Source: Chelativorans sp. AA-79 (lineage in GTDB: Bacteria > Pseudomonadota > Alphaproteobacteria > Rhizobiales > Rhizobiaceae). From it: DNA of 64,000 nucleotides. A program made the position numbers and the translations under genes. Below are positions 45,396 to 54,577 of this stretch, piece by piece. The notes beneath the pieces were generated by a model. That model was given only the letters and a program-made list of their open reading frames with translations. It searched no databases and was not told where the DNA came from. The stretch lies in the NCBI RefSeq assembly GCF_029457495.1, contig NZ_CP120361.1:5160001-5224000 (forward strand), read 5' to 3'. Each line of letters opens with the position of its first letter. Within the stretch, counting starts at the first letter, position 1.

Positions 45396-46097
45396 TCAGT
45401 CCCATCCGGTTTCGATGAGCGCCCTGGTCTCGGCGACGGCGACCTCCCAGATGGCCGTCATGTCCTCGTCCGGACGCTGGTAGAGCCCGTGATAGTTGCC
45501 GTCGCCGAGCAGTTCCCGCTTGCGGCCGGCATCGACACGGGCGAGCCGCGCATAGTCGGCCTGCGGCTTTTTCTCCTCCGGCATCGCAATCCCGGCGAGC
45601 CTTGTCCACGGAAAATTCTCCATCCAGGAAGCGTGCGAGGCTGCCGGGTCGATCTCCTGCACCTTGGCCCAGACCTTGGGCGCGCGCCACCAGTCGTGGA
45701 ACTTCACCACTGTATCTCGCTTGCCGTTCAGCCATTCCGACACGAGCGCAGTCACCGGCGTGTTGCCGCCATGGCCGTTGACGACGAGAATGCGGCGGAA
45801 GCCGGAGCGGTGCAGGCTGTCCAGCACGTCGCCGACGAGTGCTGCATAGGTGGAAAGCCTGAGCGAGACCGTTCCGGGAAAATCGGCGAAGCTGGATGCC
45901 ATCCCGTAGGGGATGACGGGGAACACCGGCACGCCGGAGGGTTCGGCCGCCTGGATGGACAAGCGCTCGGCCAGGATCATGTCGACGGCAAGGCTCAGAT
46001 AGGCGTGCTGCTCGACACTGCCGAGCGGCAGAATGCAGCGGTCATCCGAGGCAGTCCGTTCCTCGACCTGCATCCAGTTCATGTCGGCAATGCGCAT
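45396..46097 (-). CDS. Creatininase-family amidohydrolase
   Basis: A 233-residue protein of the creatininase/FAPy-deformylase family, metal-dependent hydrolases of cyclic amides, lactams or formamides. Ligand motifs are LPLGSVEQHAYLSLAVDMIL (Glu, His, Asp) and ILVVNGHGGNTPVTALVSEW (NGHGGN). In the second SHASWMENFPWTRLAGI replaces the usual HAGEAETS segment, so the substrate may be unusual. The start at 46097 has AAAGGTGCAGG upstream. It is first in the operon with the Opp-type importer, so it may act on the imported compound. Confidence 0.85.
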   Translation of the reverse strand: MRIADMNWMQVEERTASDDRCILPLGSVEQHAYLSLAVDMILAERLSIQAAEPSGVPVFPVIPYGMASSFADFPGTVSLRLSTYAALVGDVLDSLHRSGFRRILVVNGHGGNTPVTALVSEWLNGKRDTVVKFHDWWRAPKVWAKVQEIDPAASHASWMENFPWTRLAGIAMPEEKKPQADYARLARVDAGRKRELLGDGNYHGLYQRPDEDMTAIWEVAVAETRALIETGWD

Positions 46098-46207
46098 CCT
46101 GCACCTTTTTTCTTTTCGTTCGCGGCGCCACACGGCCCGACGCGATGGCAAGTAGTCCCATATAAGACAGTAAAAAAGACATTGACGGCGGCAAATCGTT
46201 ACGTCAA

Positions 46208-46221
46208 GTTCCATATGGAAC
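46208..46221. promoter_or_regulatory. Perfect 14-bp palindrome at the MarR start region
   Basis: GTTCCATATGGAAC lies between the divergent creatininase-like gene and the MarR-family gene, 21 bases before the GTG start of the latter. A perfect palindrome of this size here is a likely operator for the MarR protein, able to control both directions. Confidence 0.6.
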
Positions 46222-46242
46222 AAAATTGCGAAAGGAAATTTC

Positions 46243-46812
46243 GTGAACGAACGAGAGGAGTGGGGTTCCGCCGCGCACGGGTTTCAGGATCCGGCCATGG
46301 GGGGCGGGCTGACGGAGGATGCCGCCAGGGCGGTGGACGATCTCGTCGGCGTCAAGCTGTGGAAGAACCCGTGCTGGTTCTCCTTCCGGCTGAACTACCT
46401 GGCTCTCGGCTTCAATATCCCCGTCTATAGCTGGATCGAGAAGCGCTACGGCCTGCCGCGGCCGGAATTCGTGGTGCTTTATTCCATCGGTCTCAAGGAC
46501 GGCATCGCCGCGCGGGACATCTGCTCGTCCTCGGGCTTCCCCCGCAACACGATCAGCCGCGCCGTGCAAAAGCTCCTGGACAAGGGGATCATCTTGCGTG
46601 AGGTCGCGCCAGACGACCAGCGCAGCTTCGTCCTTCGCCTGACGGAGAAGGGGAAGGAAATCTTCGACGAAACGCTTCGGCCGATGGTCGAGCGGGAGCA
46701 TGTGCTTCTCGCCCGGCTGACCCAGGCCGAGCGCCTGATGCTGTCCGAGCTTCTGGCGAAGATGGTCGTCGATTCGAAGAACTGGCCAACCAAAATCCAT
46801 CCAGAGGAGTAA
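46243..46812 (+). CDS. MarR-family transcriptional regulator
   Basis: A 189-residue regulator with a GTG start preceded by GAAAGGA. Winged helix: FVVLYSIGLKDGIAARDICS, then GFPRNTISRAVQKLLDKGII (recognition helix) and REVAPDDQRSFVLRLTEKGK (wing). It is longer than usual, with a roughly 65-residue N-terminal part. The binding-protein gene of the ABC system begins 4 bases after its stop, so it is the probable local regulator of the module. Confidence 0.88.
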   Translation: MNEREEWGSAAHGFQDPAMGGGLTEDAARAVDDLVGVKLWKNPCWFSFRLNYLALGFNIPVYSWIEKRYGLPRPEFVVLYSIGLKDGIAARDICSSSGFPRNTISRAVQKLLDKGIILREVAPDDQRSFVLRLTEKGKEIFDETLRPMVEREHVLLARLTQAERLMLSELLAKMVVDSKNWPTKIHPEE

Positions 46813-46816
46813 AGCG

Positions 46817-48406
46817 ATGAATTTCAAGACGCACTTACGCGCGGCGATACTTGCCGCAGCCCTGATGGCCGGCACATCGGGCTATGCGCTGGCGGAGGAC
46901 CTGACCATCGGCGTGCGCGCCGGACCGCTGTCCATAGATCCGCATTTCACCGCCGCCGGCACCCACGCCGAGGCGATGAAGCACATCTACGACACGCTTG
47001 TGAAATCCGGCAACAATCTGGAGCTGGAGCCGGGGCTCGCCGAGAGCTGGACGGCCATCGACGATACCACCTGGGAGTTCAAGCTGCGCAAGGGCGTGAA
47101 GTTTCACGACGGCTCGGACTTCACGGCTGAAGACGTGAAGTTCTCCATCGAGCGCATCCCGAACGTGGCCGGCCCGAACCCGACGACGATCTATGTGCGC
47201 CGCGTCCAGTCGGTCGAGATCGTCGACCCGTACACGATCCGCGTGAAGACGGACGGTCCAGCGCCCACGCTGCCCAACGACTTTATCCGCCTGTTCGTCG
47301 TCTCGCACACCGCCGCCAAGGATTATTCCACGCAGGAAACGGCGAACGAGGGCTTCAATTCCGGCAAAGCCGCCATCGGCACCGGACCCTACAAATTCGT
47401 CTCCTGGACTCCGAAGGAAGAGCTGGTTCTGGAGAAATTCGACGGCTACTGGGGCGGCGAAGAGCCTTGGGACAAGGTGGTCCGCAAGGAGATTCCGAAC
47501 GATGCCGCGCGCGTGGCGCAGCTGAAGGCGGGGCAGGTCGATCTGATCGCCCGTGTGCCGTCCGCCGACGTGCCGGTGCTGGAGCGCGATTCCTCGTTGA
47601 CCGTCATCAAGGAGAACAGCGTCTATCTGTTCAATGTCGAGTTCGATTTCCGCGAAGACAGCCCGCAGATCACGGCCAAGGATGGATCCAAGCTCGATAA
47701 GAACCCGTTCCTGGATCCGCGGGTGCGGGAGGCAATCGATCTTGCCATCGACCGGGATACGATCACCGAGATCGCCATGGAGGGCATGGGCACGGCGCAG
47801 AGCCAACTCGTGACGCCGAACATTTTCGGCTACAATCCCGACATTGAGGTTCCCGAATACGACGTCGCGCGGGCCAAGGGGTTGATGGCGGAGGCTGGCT
47901 ATCCGGACGGATTCACCGTCACCTTCTCCTTCACTAACGATCGCTTGCCGGGCGACAAGGACGTCGGTACGACCATCGCCCAAATGCTCGCCAGTATCAA
48001 CGTCAAGGCGGAAGCCAACGCGGCGCCGGGCGCGGTGTACTTCCCGGCCAAGACGCGCGGCGAATATTCGCTCACCATGTCCGGCTGGGGCACCCTCACC
48101 GGCGAAGCGAACTACACGCTGTCCTCGCTCGCTCACACCAACGACCCCGAGACCAAGCTCGGCGCCTTCAACGTGCGCGGCTATTCCAATCCGGAGATGG
48201 ATAAGCTGATCGAGGACGCGGCGGTGGAGATGGACGAGGAGAAGCGGCGCGAGCTGCTCGAGGAGGCCAACGCGCTCGTCGCGACCGACCGGCCGAACCT
48301 CCCCATCGCTTCCATCGTTACGGCTTGGGCGATGAAGAAGAACCTCACCATCGTGCCCCGTTCCGACGAGGACACGCTGGCCATGAACATCCGTCCGGCG
48401 AAATAA
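46817..48406 (+). CDS. ABC transporter substrate-binding protein, family 5
   Basis: A 529-residue SBP_bac_5 (DppA/OppA-like) protein with signal peptide ending SGYALAED. Family motifs: YDTLVKSGNNLELEPGLAES, WEFKLRKGVKFHDGSDFTAE and the conserved GTGPYKFVSWTPKEELVLEK. These bind peptides, nickel, opines or other solutes. It is separated from the oppBCDF genes by the divergent regulator region, but no other binding protein is nearby, so it should feed that importer. Confidence 0.93.
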   Translation: MNFKTHLRAAILAAALMAGTSGYALAEDLTIGVRAGPLSIDPHFTAAGTHAEAMKHIYDTLVKSGNNLELEPGLAESWTAIDDTTWEFKLRKGVKFHDGSDFTAEDVKFSIERIPNVAGPNPTTIYVRRVQSVEIVDPYTIRVKTDGPAPTLPNDFIRLFVVSHTAAKDYSTQETANEGFNSGKAAIGTGPYKFVSWTPKEELVLEKFDGYWGGEEPWDKVVRKEIPNDAARVAQLKAGQVDLIARVPSADVPVLERDSSLTVIKENSVYLFNVEFDFREDSPQITAKDGSKLDKNPFLDPRVREAIDLAIDRDTITEIAMEGMGTAQSQLVTPNIFGYNPDIEVPEYDVARAKGLMAEAGYPDGFTVTFSFTNDRLPGDKDVGTTIAQMLASINVKAEANAAPGAVYFPAKTRGEYSLTMSGWGTLTGEANYTLSSLAHTNDPETKLGAFNVRGYSNPEMDKLIEDAAVEMDEEKRRELLEEANALVATDRPNLPIASIVTAWAMKKNLTIVPRSDEDTLAMNIRPAK

Positions 48407-48475
48407 CAAGCCGCGAAGCCTTCCGCCCGCAGGTCTTCCGGCGGGCGGACCTGTGAAGCCAGGGAAGGAGCGACG

Positions 48476-49444
48476 ATGACACCCATTGCACTGGCGATCC
48501 ATGGCGGCTGCGGCGTGATGGCCAAGCTCGGTCTCAGCGAGGAGGAATGGCAAGCCGCCCGCGCCGATCTGGCAGCTTCACTCCGGGCGGGATGGGCCGT
48601 GCTGGTGAAGGGCGGCTCCGCGCTCGACGCTGTTGAGGCGGCCGTCGTTGTCATGGAGGATTCTCCGCATTTCAATGCCGGCTACGGCGCCGCGCTTAAC
48701 GAGAATGCCGAGCACGAACTCGACGCCTCGATGATGGACGGCTCGAACCTCGATGCTGGCGGGGTCTGTGCGGCAACGCGGATCAGGAACCCTGTGAAGG
48801 CGGCACGCGCGGTCATGGAAAAAAGCAGCGCGGTGCTTTTGACCGGCGCCGCCGCTGACTGTTTTGCCGAGCGCAACGGTCTCGACATCGTTGCTCCCGA
48901 CTATTTCACTACGGAGCGTCGGCAGAAGGCACTCGCAGCCATGAAGGCGCACGCCAAGGCCGGCACTTTTGCGGCCGCTTCCGAATCGGAGAAGCACGGG
49001 ACAGTGGGCGCGGTGGCGCTCGACGGCAGCGGTCATCTTGCCGCGGCCACCTCGACCGGCGGCTACAACAACAAGCCCGTAGGCCGGGTGGGGGATTCGC
49101 CGATCGTCGGCGCCGGGACCTACGCGCGCGATGGCGTCTGCGCCGTGTCCGGCACGGGGCAGGGCGAATACTTCATTCGTCTCGTGGTGGGGCACGAGAT
49201 CGCCAGCCGCGTCGCGTATCTGGGCGAGACGCTGGAGGCAGCGGCGAACAGGGTCATCCGCGAGGACCTGAAATCTTACGGCATCGGCGCCGGCGCGGTG
49301 GCGGTGGATGCTAAGGGCAATGTCACCGCGCCCTATAATACCGACGGCATGTTCCGCGGCTGGGTGACGAGCGACGGCAGGCTGCATGTGGCAAGCCACG
49401 GTGAGGTGTTCTTCGTCGAAACGCTGGAAGATGGGGCGCAATGA
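48476..49444 (+). CDS. Isoaspartyl peptidase / L-asparaginase (Ntn hydrolase)
   Basis: A 322-residue plant-type asparaginase, an N-terminal nucleophile hydrolase that cleaves itself to expose a Thr. The site is KHGTVGAVALDGSGHLAAAT (Thr near residue 177), with STGGYNNKPVGRVGDSPIVG and GTGQGEYFIR completing the pocket. The N-terminal IALAIHGGCGVM is standard. It hydrolyses isoaspartyl dipeptides or asparagine. It lies downstream of the binding protein, matching an amide-breaking pathway. It overlaps the next gene by 4 bases. Confidence 0.9.
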   Translation: MTPIALAIHGGCGVMAKLGLSEEEWQAARADLAASLRAGWAVLVKGGSALDAVEAAVVVMEDSPHFNAGYGAALNENAEHELDASMMDGSNLDAGGVCAATRIRNPVKAARAVMEKSSAVLLTGAAADCFAERNGLDIVAPDYFTTERRQKALAAMKAHAKAGTFAAASESEKHGTVGAVALDGSGHLAAATSTGGYNNKPVGRVGDSPIVGAGTYARDGVCAVSGTGQGEYFIRLVVGHEIASRVAYLGETLEAAANRVIREDLKSYGIGAGAVAVDAKGNVTAPYNTDGMFRGWVTSDGRLHVASHGEVFFVETLEDGAQ

Positions 49445-50469
49445 GCGAGCCGACTCTCATCTGGGGTGCCGGGGCGGTTGGAGGTGCTCTGGGTGCCCAC
49501 TGGGGGCGCGCAGGCCATCTGATTCTGATGGTCGATGTGGTTGCCGACCATGTGAATACGATTTCGTCCGAGGGGCTGACCATCGAAGGTCCTGTGGCGC
49601 AGTTTCGTCAGCGGGTTGATGCGGTGACACCGGACGCGCTCACGGGTGAGTACAAACGCATTGTGCTGGCCGTGAAGGCGCAGCACACCGGCGAAGCCTG
49701 CCGCATGCTCCTGCCGCATCTGGCCGAGGGTGGGTTTGTCCTTTCAGCCCAGAACGGGCTGAACGAGCTGGCGATCGCGTCGATCGTCGGCCAGGAACGG
49801 ACCATGGGAGCGTTCGTCAATTTCGGTGCCGATTGGCTCGGCCCGGGACGTGTGCTCTATGGCAATCGTGGTGCGGTGGTGGTCGGCGAAATCGATGGAC
49901 AGATCCGGGAGCGTACGCGCGCCATGCACGCGTTGTTGTACGACTTCGAACCTGAGGCGACCCTTACAGAGGATATCTGGGCTTATCTCTGGGGCAAGCT
50001 CGCCTATGGCGCGATGCTGTATGCAACGGCGCTCACTCATGACAGCATGTCGGAGAATTTCGCCGATCCGGCTCGCTTTGCGGTGTTTGACTGTCTTGGA
50101 CGCGAAGTCTGCGCCGTGGCAAGGGCGCGCAATGTTGCCCCTAAGGGCTTCAACGGCTTCGACCCGGCCGCATTCGTGGCGAATGCGGGAGAAGTGGAAG
50201 CACGCCGGTCGATTGCGAATCTGGCGGAATTCAACCGGCATACGGCCAAAACTCATTCCGGCGTCTGGCGCGATCTTGCCGTACGCAAGCGCCGCACCGA
50301 AGTCGATGCTCAGCTTGGAGTCATTTGCGATCTTGGCCGCGCTGCCGGCGTCGCTACACCGGTCCTGTGCGAGATGATTGCGCTCATTCACCGCATCGAA
50401 GACGGTGCGCTCAAGCAAGGGACCGAAGCTTTCGACCTGCTTCTGCGGGCAGCGAGAACGCAAAGTTAA
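49441..50469 (+). CDS. Ketopantoate reductase-family protein
   Basis: A 342-residue ApbA/PanE-like NADPH oxidoreductase. The Rossmann start is LIWGAGAVGGALGAHWGRAG, catalytic Lys in RIVLAVKAQHTGEA, and WAYLWGKLAYGAMLYATALT holds the conserved C-terminal domain Lys. PanE reduces 2-dehydropantoate; paralogues in catabolic operons reduce other 2-oxoacids. Coupling to the isoaspartyl peptidase (ATGA overlap) supports a catabolic rather than pantothenate role. Confidence 0.85.
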   Translation: MSEPTLIWGAGAVGGALGAHWGRAGHLILMVDVVADHVNTISSEGLTIEGPVAQFRQRVDAVTPDALTGEYKRIVLAVKAQHTGEACRMLLPHLAEGGFVLSAQNGLNELAIASIVGQERTMGAFVNFGADWLGPGRVLYGNRGAVVVGEIDGQIRERTRAMHALLYDFEPEATLTEDIWAYLWGKLAYGAMLYATALTHDSMSENFADPARFAVFDCLGREVCAVARARNVAPKGFNGFDPAAFVANAGEVEARRSIANLAEFNRHTAKTHSGVWRDLAVRKRRTEVDAQLGVICDLGRAAGVATPVLCEMIALIHRIEDGALKQGTEAFDLLLRAARTQS

Positions 50470-50767
50470 CGCTTGGTTTATATCTGCTTCTGCCGGCCAA
50501 AGCTCGTATCGGCGAACAGCGCCTCAAGCTCCTCGCGCATCGCATCTTCCAACGTGTCCCAGTCGATGTTGGAGCACGCCGTGAGGCGGCAATCATAGCA
50601 CGAACGACAGCTCCGCGCGCGTTCTTCCCGAAACCGGACCGGCAGAAGACGGCCAAGGGTGCCGGTCAGCGGCCGCAGCGAAGTCCCCTAACCCGACCGA
50701 TCAGACCGGGGACGGCATCGTCGATGGAAAGGTCAGGCCCGGCCAAATTGACAGGAGATCCCTTTGG
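50470..50767. other. Intergenic stretch without a gene
   Basis: No supported frame between the ABC module and the TRAP module. No terminator with a T run is obvious after the reductase gene. Confidence 0.45.
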
Positions 50768-50791
50768 TCATATGACTTGGTCAGTTGACCT
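50768..50791. promoter_or_regulatory. Two adjacent inverted repeats upstream of the TetR gene
   Basis: GTCATATGAC (50768-50777, perfect palindrome) is followed after two bases by GGTCAGTTGACC (50780-50791, perfect arms around GT). Both share the GGTCA half-site. They lie 44 bases before the TetR start, a typical tandem operator layout for autoregulation. Confidence 0.6.
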
Positions 50792-50834
50792 ATTCGTCAC
50801 GAGGAGACCGGTTGGCGATTGAGGGCGGAGGGAC

Positions 50835-51485
50835 GTGGTGACCACGGCGGCTGAGAGTAAGGCAGTGCGGCGAGATGTGCGCGGGGACATCATGGATGCC
50901 GCCGAGCGTGTATTTGCCGATCTCGGCTTCGACGGCGCGACGACGCGGGCTATCGCGGATGAAGCGCGCGTCAATCTCGGGCTCATCCACTATCATTTCC
51001 AATCGAAGGAAGCGCTGTTCGAACAGGTCGTCGCGCGCCATGCGAGCAAGGTGAACGACCGTCGGCGCCGCCTGCTGCATGCGGTTCTCGGTAGCGGGAC
51101 GGTGACGCTCGAAGCGATCCTCGACGCGCTGATGCGTCCGACCATCGAACTCAGCGCCGGCGATGGCCAACATTATTCGCGCATCATTGTCCAGATCGCG
51201 TCTGGCACCGACGAACGCTCGGTAGAACTGACCTCGCGAAATTTCGACGCCATCGCTCAGGAGTTCATCGCGGCACTTCAGGAGCATGTCGAGGGCCTGG
51301 ATCGCGAGAACGCTGTCTGGGCCTACATGAACGCGATCTCCGTCGGCATGCTGATGATCGCCCGCACCGGACGCGTCGGCGCGCTGTCGGACGGGCTGTG
51401 TGACGAGGAGAGCACGGAAGCCTCGATCCAAAGGGTCGTGCGCTACCTGGCCGCGGGCACGCGCGCGCTGGCGGGAGCCGACTAG
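50835..51485 (+). CDS. TetR-family transcriptional regulator
   Basis: A 216-residue regulator with a GTG start. The N-terminal helix-turn-helix is GDIMDAAERVFADLGFDGAT through RVNLGLIHYHFQSKEALFEQ. The C-terminal ligand domain (about residues 90-210) is helical and unlike a named subgroup. It begins the TRAP operon 69 bases before the binding-protein gene and probably senses the transported compound. Confidence 0.88.
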   Translation: MVTTAAESKAVRRDVRGDIMDAAERVFADLGFDGATTRAIADEARVNLGLIHYHFQSKEALFEQVVARHASKVNDRRRRLLHAVLGSGTVTLEAILDALMRPTIELSAGDGQHYSRIIVQIASGTDERSVELTSRNFDAIAQEFIAALQEHVEGLDRENAVWAYMNAISVGMLMIARTGRVGALSDGLCDEESTEASIQRVVRYLAAGTRALAGAD

Positions 51486-51554
51486 GAATATCCGGTCAGC
51501 TCGACGTGGAGGTCGGGATGCCGGCAGGGTGGAAGATCATTCAGGGAGGTTAAA

Positions 51555-52619
51555 ATGGGGAATTCGATCCGTCTGGCCGCAATGGCCGCAATGCTGGCAG
51601 GTTCGGCGGTGATGCCAGCCGAGGCCGGCGATATTCCTGTCACCGTCGTCAACGGGCACCCGCCGGTGTTCCTGTGGGTCAAGCACATCACCGAGACGTT
51701 CATTCCGACCGTCAACAAGGCGCTGGAAGGCACCGACTACACCATTCGGTGGAGCGAGGCCTACGGCGGCACGCTTGCTGCAGTGGGCGGCGAACTCGAA
51801 GCCATCGAGGACGGCCTTGCCGAAGTCGGCGTCGTGCCGACGGTGTTCGAGCCAACGGCGCTGCCGCTGCAGAACGTGACCTATTACACGCCGTTCGGTT
51901 CGTCCGACCCGCAGATCGTCATTAATGCCGTCGACAAGCTGCATCGGGACATCCCGGGCATGATCGAGTCCTGGGAGAACTACAATGCCGAATATCTCGG
52001 CGGCGGCTTCGCGCTCGACAACTATCTCCTGATGACCAACTTCCCGGTCGATTCCATGGATGATCTGAAAGGTCATAAGATCGGCGCGCCGGGACCGGCC
52101 GTGAACTGGCTGGAGGGAACCGGCGCCGTCGGCGTGGCGGGCAACCTGACCACCTACTACAACGATATCCAGACCGGCGTCTTCGACGGCACCATCGTCT
52201 TCCCGACGGCAGCGGCCCCGGCCAAGCTGCAGGAGGTGGCGCCGCATGTGCTTATCACCAATTTCGGTGCGCAGTATGCCGGCTCGCTCGTTGCAAACAA
52301 GGACTGGTACGACAGCCAGCCGGCCGAGGTGCAGGAGGCGCTGCGCGCAGGCGCTATCGCCTACACCGAAGCCTACATCGCCGAGCAGAACACGCGTGTC
52401 GAGGCGGCGCTGAAGCAGCTCGAGGACGGCGGCGCCACGATCACCGAACTCAGCGACGAGGAGCGGGCCAGGTGGGCGGCTGCCCTGCCGCAGATCGCCG
52501 ACACCTGGGCGATGAATGCCGACGGTCAGGGACTTGCCGGCTCCGAGGTGCTGGACGCTTACGTTTCGCAGCTCAAGGATGCCGGCGTGAACCTGGCACG
52601 CGACTGGTCGCAGCGCTGA
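51555..52619 (+). CDS. dctP: TRAP transporter solute receptor (DctP family)
   Basis: A 354-residue periplasmic receptor with signal peptide ending MPAEAGD. The core Arg-containing helix region and IGAPGPAVNWLEGTGAVGVA match DctP-type receptors for carboxylates; GVFDGTIVFPTAAAPAKLQE is the family hinge motif (DG followed by Pro). AGGGAGGT precedes the ATG. Ligand is likely an organic acid; identity cannot be read. Confidence 0.9.
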   Translation: MGNSIRLAAMAAMLAGSAVMPAEAGDIPVTVVNGHPPVFLWVKHITETFIPTVNKALEGTDYTIRWSEAYGGTLAAVGGELEAIEDGLAEVGVVPTVFEPTALPLQNVTYYTPFGSSDPQIVINAVDKLHRDIPGMIESWENYNAEYLGGGFALDNYLLMTNFPVDSMDDLKGHKIGAPGPAVNWLEGTGAVGVAGNLTTYYNDIQTGVFDGTIVFPTAAAPAKLQEVAPHVLITNFGAQYAGSLVANKDWYDSQPAEVQEALRAGAIAYTEAYIAEQNTRVEAALKQLEDGGATITELSDEERARWAAALPQIADTWAMNADGQGLAGSEVLDAYVSQLKDAGVNLARDWSQR

Positions 52620-52681
52620 TCGCGCCGGGGTTGCGGGGCGCGTGCTCCGCAGCCTCCCACACGAGCCCCGGAAAGAAACCC

Positions 52682-53251
52682 GTGTCCCAAACACCGGAAG
52701 ATCAAGCCACCGGTCTGCGGAGCTTCGACACCCTGTCCCGCTCCTTCGATCGCGTCACCGCGGCGATGAGCGTGATCGGGACGGCCGCAATCCTGTTCAT
52801 CATGGTCCTTATCACGACGGACGTGGTCGGCCGGTTCTTCTTCGGGCGGCCGATCGCCGGCGTACCGGAGATCGTGTCGATGCTGATCCTCAGCATCGTG
52901 TTCCTGCAGATCGCCAACACGCTTCTGCGCGGCAAGCTGACGCGCGCAGACGGCCTCCTGACGCTGCTGCGTTCAAGGGCGCCGAAAGTCGGAGGCGTGC
53001 TGGACGCGACGATGCACTTCATCGGTGCCGGCCTCGTCGGTGTGCTCGTCTACGCCTTCTATCCGCTGTTTGTGCGCAGCTACGGGCGCAACGAGATGAT
53101 CGGCACGGTCGGCCAGTTTCTGGCGCCGATCTGGCCGACCTATCTCATCGTCCTCATCGGGGCGAGCGCGCTCCTGATCGCCTTCGCGCTGCGCGGGCTG
53201 GCCATCCTGCTTGCCACCTTCCGCAGCGTGTCGAGGGAGGCGGCACGATGA
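52682..53251 (+). CDS. dctQ: TRAP transporter small permease (DctQ family)
   Basis: A 189-residue membrane protein with four predicted helices, beginning with GTG at 52682. TDVVGRFFFGRPIAGVPEIV is the DctQ signature, and the N-terminal helix is VIGTAAILFIMVLITTDVVG. It overlaps dctM by 4 bases. It forms the membrane complex with DctM. Confidence 0.9.
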   Translation: MSQTPEDQATGLRSFDTLSRSFDRVTAAMSVIGTAAILFIMVLITTDVVGRFFFGRPIAGVPEIVSMLILSIVFLQIANTLLRGKLTRADGLLTLLRSRAPKVGGVLDATMHFIGAGLVGVLVYAFYPLFVRSYGRNEMIGTVGQFLAPIWPTYLIVLIGASALLIAFALRGLAILLATFRSVSREAAR

Positions 53252-54564
53252 GCGGCATCGAGATCGGCCTGTGGTCGCTCGGCGCGATCCTCGTCCTCAT
53301 CTATACCGGCATGCATGTAGCGATCGCGCTGGCGCTCGTCTCTTTCTTCGGCATCTGGATTCTGCGCGACAATGCCGACCAGGCTGCGCGCATCCTGTCG
53401 CTGGCTACGCGCGAGAGTATCTCCAGCTACCTCTTCGGCGTGGTACCCTTATTCGTGTTGATGGGCCTTGTGGTGAGCCGCGCCAATATCGGCCGCGACA
53501 CCTTCGATGTCGCGACGCGCTTTCTCGGGGGCCTGCGCGGCGGGCTCGGCATGTCGACGGTAGGCGCCAACGCCATCTTCGCCTCGATCACCGGCATCTC
53601 GATCGCATCAGCGGCGGTCTTCACCAAGATCGCCGTGCCGGAGATGATACGCGCCGGCCATAGTGGCCGCTTTGCGACCGGAGTCGTCGTCGGCTCGTCC
53701 ATCCTCGGCATGCTCATCCCGCCGAGCCTGTTGATGATCCTCTACGGGATTTTGGCGGAACAGTCGGTCGGCGCGCTTTTTATCGCAGGCATCGGCCCGG
53801 GTGTCCTCGTTACGGTCATCTTCTGCGTCGGCATCTGGCTGATGGTGCGCTTCTGGAGCGGCTTTACAGGCAAGGCGGTGGCACCGTCCAGCTATGACAC
53901 CTCCGGCTGGACCGCAGTGCAGGAAATCGCCAGTAAGCTGCTGCCGATCGTCCTGCTCGTGGGGCTGGTGCTCGGCGGGCTCTATGGCGGCATCTTTACG
54001 CCAACTGAAGCGGGCGCGATCGGGGCGCTCGGCGCCATCCTCATCGCGTTTGCCAAGCGGCGCCTGTCGCCAAAGATGTTGTGGCAGGTGACGCTGGAGA
54101 CCGGCCACATCACGGCTGCCATCTGCTTCCTGATCATCGCGGCGACGATGTACAGCCGCATGCTGGCGCTCACCGGCCTGCCGGTGTTCCTGACCGAATG
54201 GATCGTGGCGCTCGATGTCGGGACCTACGGCTTCCTGTTCTTCTACATCGCCGTTCTGGTGCTGCTCGGCACGCTTCTCGATTCCTCCTCGATCATGCTG
54301 ATCACCGTGCCGCTGGCGCTGCCCGTGGCCCAATCGCTCGGCATCGACCTTATCTGGCTCGGCATTATCACGGTGCTGGCTGTGGAGATCGGCCTTCTGA
54401 CGCCGCCGATGGGTTTGTCGGTCTTCGTGGTGAAGGGCGCGCTGGACGACCCCGCCATCTCGCTCAAAGACGTCTTCATGGGCGCCGCGCCGTTCGCCCT
54501 CATGATGCTCTTCGGCCTCATCCTGATCGTGCTCTTCCCGAGCATCTCCCTCGGCCTGTTATAG
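53248..54564 (+). CDS. dctM: TRAP transporter large permease (DctM family)
   Basis: A 438-residue protein with about 12 membrane segments. Family motifs: SYLFGVVPLFVLMGLVVSRA, ILGMLIPPSLLMILYGILAE and GGIFTPTEAGAIGALGAI. It uses the sodium or proton gradient to import the solute delivered by DctP. The start at 53248 is inside the dctQ stop region. Confidence 0.93.
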   Translation: MSGIEIGLWSLGAILVLIYTGMHVAIALALVSFFGIWILRDNADQAARILSLATRESISSYLFGVVPLFVLMGLVVSRANIGRDTFDVATRFLGGLRGGLGMSTVGANAIFASITGISIASAAVFTKIAVPEMIRAGHSGRFATGVVVGSSILGMLIPPSLLMILYGILAEQSVGALFIAGIGPGVLVTVIFCVGIWLMVRFWSGFTGKAVAPSSYDTSGWTAVQEIASKLLPIVLLVGLVLGGLYGGIFTPTEAGAIGALGAILIAFAKRRLSPKMLWQVTLETGHITAAICFLIIAATMYSRMLALTGLPVFLTEWIVALDVGTYGFLFFYIAVLVLLGTLLDSSSIMLITVPLALPVAQSLGIDLIWLGIITVLAVEIGLLTPPMGLSVFVVKGALDDPAISLKDVFMGAAPFALMMLFGLILIVLFPSISLGLL

Positions 54565-54577
54565 GAAAGTTCAAGCC

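Noticed and set aside
50461..50490. A further CtrA box (TTAACGCTTGGTTTAT)
   Set aside because: The second half is TTTA instead of TTAA and it lies at a gene end, not at a promoter.
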